64,000 nt of DNA from an uncultured Bacilli bacterium (GTDB lineage Bacteria; Bacillota_I; Bacilli_A; RF39; UBA660): contig CAJTLN010000002.1 in NCBI GenBank assembly GCA_910577505.1, positions 310,001-374,000 on the forward strand, given 5' to 3'. Below the pieces are notes generated by a model. The model ran no database searches and was not told the origin of the DNA. It worked only from the letters and a program-made list of their open reading frames with translations. Made by a program: the position numbers and the translations under genes. Shown piece by piece: positions 61,983 to 64,000 of the stretch (positions are counted from its first letter, which is position 1; each line of letters opens with the position of its first letter).

Positions 61983-63367
61983 AGATTCATTCCTCCTGCT
62001 TTTACAGCATTTACATTTTGCAACATGTCTTCTAATAGAACTTCAATTACTTGCAATTGATCTTTTTGTTGCTCTTTTAATGAGGCAATTTCTATTTGCT
62101 TAGTTGTATATTCTGTTGACCCTGGTATTAACGCGCTAAGTTCGTGCTCTGCAACATTTATTCTTCTTTCAATTTCACGATATTGAGTTATATTAATTCC
62201 TGCCTCATTTAAGAATTCATCAAGTTCTTCTGGAATAACTGTTTGAGACTGCTGTTGTGCTCTTGGTTGTGGATTTTGGCTTGGTGAATCGCTATCTGAT
62301 TGTGGTGCTGGAGCTGGAGGCCTGTTTGCAGGCTCATTGTCATTTTGTTCATGACCACCTGTATCTTGAGGAATTTTTGGACCATATAGCCATTTGTCTT
62401 TCTTTTCTTTTATGAATCTTCCTAGATGTTGTAGACCTTTTCCTAATAGAACACCTGTTCCAATCATAAGTCCAAGTGAAGCTGCCGCAATAGGATTTGT
62501 ATAAGCAAAGTATAACACCCCGCCTCCTATTAATGTACCAATTGCTCCATGACGTATTTTTTGCCATGTTGACGCACTTTTAAAGACGTTTTGGAATGAT
62601 GTTAATCCTGTTCCTATTTTTTGACCTAGTGGTGTTCTTTCTAAGTCGTCAGACTCTCTTACTATAAATTCATCATCATCATTTATACGATTATTTCTTC
62701 TACCACTTCTTTGCGCTCTTGAAGGAATTTGAGATAACATCAATTCCTCAATATAAAGAGAATAATATTCTGATATATATTTATCTTTAATTGCATTAGA
62801 ACTTCTATATTCAACTTGCTCGTGTGGATATGGCATTCTTCCTATATTGTCTGGAGTTGGAACTGGTTCGATATCTTCTTGTGAATATTGTGATTTTAAA
62901 TATTCTTCATATTGTTCAGTTGTTTCGCTCATTAATTTTGGACGAGGAATTCCCATATTTGTTCCAGGAACTTTTTCGTTTGCATATCTTGTTTTACATT
63001 GATAAATTTGAGCTGGCAATTTTATTCCTAATAAAGTTTCAAATATTTCTGCCTTATCAGCAATTTTAGAAATATCATCTTTTTTAATATATAAATTTAT
63101 TTTCTCGTCTGCATCTGGTATTTCTATACCTGGTATTTCATATGTTTCATCTAATTTAAATGAACTAAACTCTAGATAATTTTTTAATTCGTTAATTGCA
63201 TTATATTTTTCTTCATCTTCAACGCGAATAAATTCTGTTCCGTCTCTACAAACATCAATAACATTACCTGATAATTCTGATTCTTTTTCTCCTTCTTCAA
63301 GAATTATTCTTCTTTCTTCATCTATACTTTCTAAAAATCTTTGATTTAATTTTTTTCCTGTAGCCAT
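61979..63367 (-). CDS. Protein of unknown function with a Gly-rich hydrophobic hairpin and Pro/Gln linker, 462 residues
   Basis: No family recognised. The first 240 residues are charged and soluble. A central stretch (about 283-317, GAIGTLIGGGVLYFAYTN, AAASLGLMIGTGVLLG) is a Gly/Ala-rich pair of hydrophobic helices, as in pore-like or colicin-like hairpins. A Pro/Ser/Gln-rich linker follows (about 345-380), then a C-terminal helical coiled region. TATGCTATAAT at 63394-63404 (- strand) is the promoter, and GGGAAGTGA lies 5 bases before the ATG at 63367. It overlaps the next gene by 4 bases. Confidence 0.68.
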   Translation of the reverse strand: MATGKKLNQRFLESIDEERRIILEEGEKESELSGNVIDVCRDGTEFIRVEDEEKYNAINELKNYLEFSSFKLDETYEIPGIEIPDADEKINLYIKKDDISKIADKAEIFETLLGIKLPAQIYQCKTRYANEKVPGTNMGIPRPKLMSETTEQYEEYLKSQYSQEDIEPVPTPDNIGRMPYPHEQVEYRSSNAIKDKYISEYYSLYIEELMLSQIPSRAQRSGRRNNRINDDDEFIVRESDDLERTPLGQKIGTGLTSFQNVFKSASTWQKIRHGAIGTLIGGGVLYFAYTNPIAAASLGLMIGTGVLLGKGLQHLGRFIKEKKDKWLYGPKIPQDTGGHEQNDNEPANRPPAPAPQSDSDSPSQNPQPRAQQQSQTVIPEELDEFLNEAGINITQYREIERRINVAEHELSALIPGSTEYTTKQIEIASLKEQQKDQLQVIEVLLEDMLQNVNAVKAGGMNL

Positions 63368-63393
63368 TGCATTCACTTCCCTTTATCTATTTT

Positions 63394-63404
63394 ATTATAG
63401 CATA
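63394..63404 (-). promoter_or_regulatory. Extended -10 promoter of the 462-residue gene
   Basis: On the - strand TATGCTATAAT: TRTGN plus TATAAT. It begins directly after the stop of the upstream gene. Confidence 0.65.
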
Positions 63405-64000
63405 TTATTTTGCATTTTGATATCCTTTTAACCAATCATAATCTTTGTTTGGCAGTATTTTAGAAAATGTTTTTCCTGCATCTTTTTGGAAAATTAATTC
63501 TTTGTCTTTTAGTTTTATTGTACAATCTTTATTTGTTATACGATAATATATTACATCGCTTGTATTTATTGCCATATATACAACATTAAAATATATGACA
63601 TTTAAAAATACATGGAAATATCCATTAGCAACCCATGTTAGGTAACATGCGCCTTCTTTAGTATATACTCTGTCATATGAATCGCTAATATTTAGGGCGT
63701 ATTTAAGCTCTTCGAACATATCGATGCATTCTTGGCTGGAATTAATATACGATATATACTCTTCATCTGTTTTTAATGGTTTTCTTTTTAGTGAAATAAT
63801 ATTTCTTATATATATGTTAGATATAAAAAAGCAAACTAAAATACAAAGCTTTATAATGCTTGCATATTTGTCTATTAAAGTTGATATTCCTACTAATGCT
63901 GCAATTATAATTATAATTGTTATTAATTTTGAAATAGTTTCACTAAATGCCTGCCATTTACTTATTGACTCGGAGTCTATTTCTTTTTTGTAATTGTGCA
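63405..64000 (-). CDS. Membrane protein of unknown function, N-terminus outside window
   Basis: The frame is open from the window edge, so the ATG at 63719 is internal and the visible part is at least 198 residues. Two hydrophobic segments come first (LITIIIIIAALVGISTL and IIKLCILVCFFISNIYI), close to each other as a hairpin. A soluble domain of about 120 residues follows, with Tyr-rich strands (YFHVFLNVIYFNVVYMAI). I recognise no family; the form resembles a SMODS/SLATT-type two-helix membrane protein only loosely. Confidence 0.65.
   Translation of the reverse strand, partial: HNYKKEIDSESISKWQAFSETISKLITIIIIIAALVGISTLIDKYASIIKLCILVCFFISNIYIRNIISLKRKPLKTDEEYISYINSSQECIDMFEELKYALNISDSYDRVYTKEGACYLTWVANGYFHVFLNVIYFNVVYMAINTSDVIYYRITNKDCTIKLKDKELIFQKDAGKTFSKILPNKDYDWLKGYQNAK

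Overview
The window is about 64 kb of very AT-rich chromosome from a low-GC Gram-positive bacterium. TGA ends genes such as hisS, gatC and tcdA, so the code is the standard bacterial one and not the Mollicute code. Ribosome-binding sites of the AGGAGG/AGGTGAT type, TGTGTTATAAT-type extended -10 promoters, a T-box leader and gene order shared with Bacillus subtilis point to the Bacilli/Erysipelotrichia side of the Firmicutes. A small-genome uncultured gut lineage is likely. That placement is inference; there is no rRNA gene in the window.

Left part (1 to about 51.1 kb): about three quarters of the genes are on the + strand, mostly housekeeping. They form compressed versions of B. subtilis neighbourhoods: comEA-comEC-holA; rnhC-cvpA-trxA-uvrC; queA-tgt-yrzE-yrbG-spoVB-comN-rel-dtd; and hisS-aspS, 6S RNA, tcdA, rarA. 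A T-box leader precedes one operon that carries hisS, asnS, aspS and gatCAB, so charging of His, Asn and Asp tRNAs and the amidotransferase route to Gln-tRNA share a leader. Other blocks hold cell division (ftsW), DNA repair (mutS, uvrC, a HerA-like ATPase), queuosine synthesis, an isolated RnfC/RnfD-like pair, an HD-GYP protein, a xer recombinase and several anchored proteins of unknown function.

Junction (51112-51950): an 839-base non-coding stretch that begins with a strong match to the chromosome dimer resolution site dif (51173-51200), 1.7 kb from a xer recombinase gene. Gene polarity flips here: to the right nearly everything is on the - strand. I read this as the replication terminus. 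The same stretch carries four diverged tandem units of about 60 bases, each with small hairpins, and two copies of a CCCCT/AGGGG hairpin; I recognise neither.

Right part (51.9-64 kb): an XRE-type regulator with a perfect consensus promoter, then a tight operon for a Ycf46-like AAA ATPase with three partners of unknown function (555, 55 and 146 residues) and a downstream anchored protein. Beyond it lie a SpoIIM-like membrane protein, MscL, a U32-family protein and several unknown genes, the last cut by the window edge.

The most interesting items are the terminus element, the Ycf46-like operon, a Rel protein whose hydrolase site looks destroyed, the combined aminoacylation operon under one T-box, and recurrent terminator-promoter fusions.
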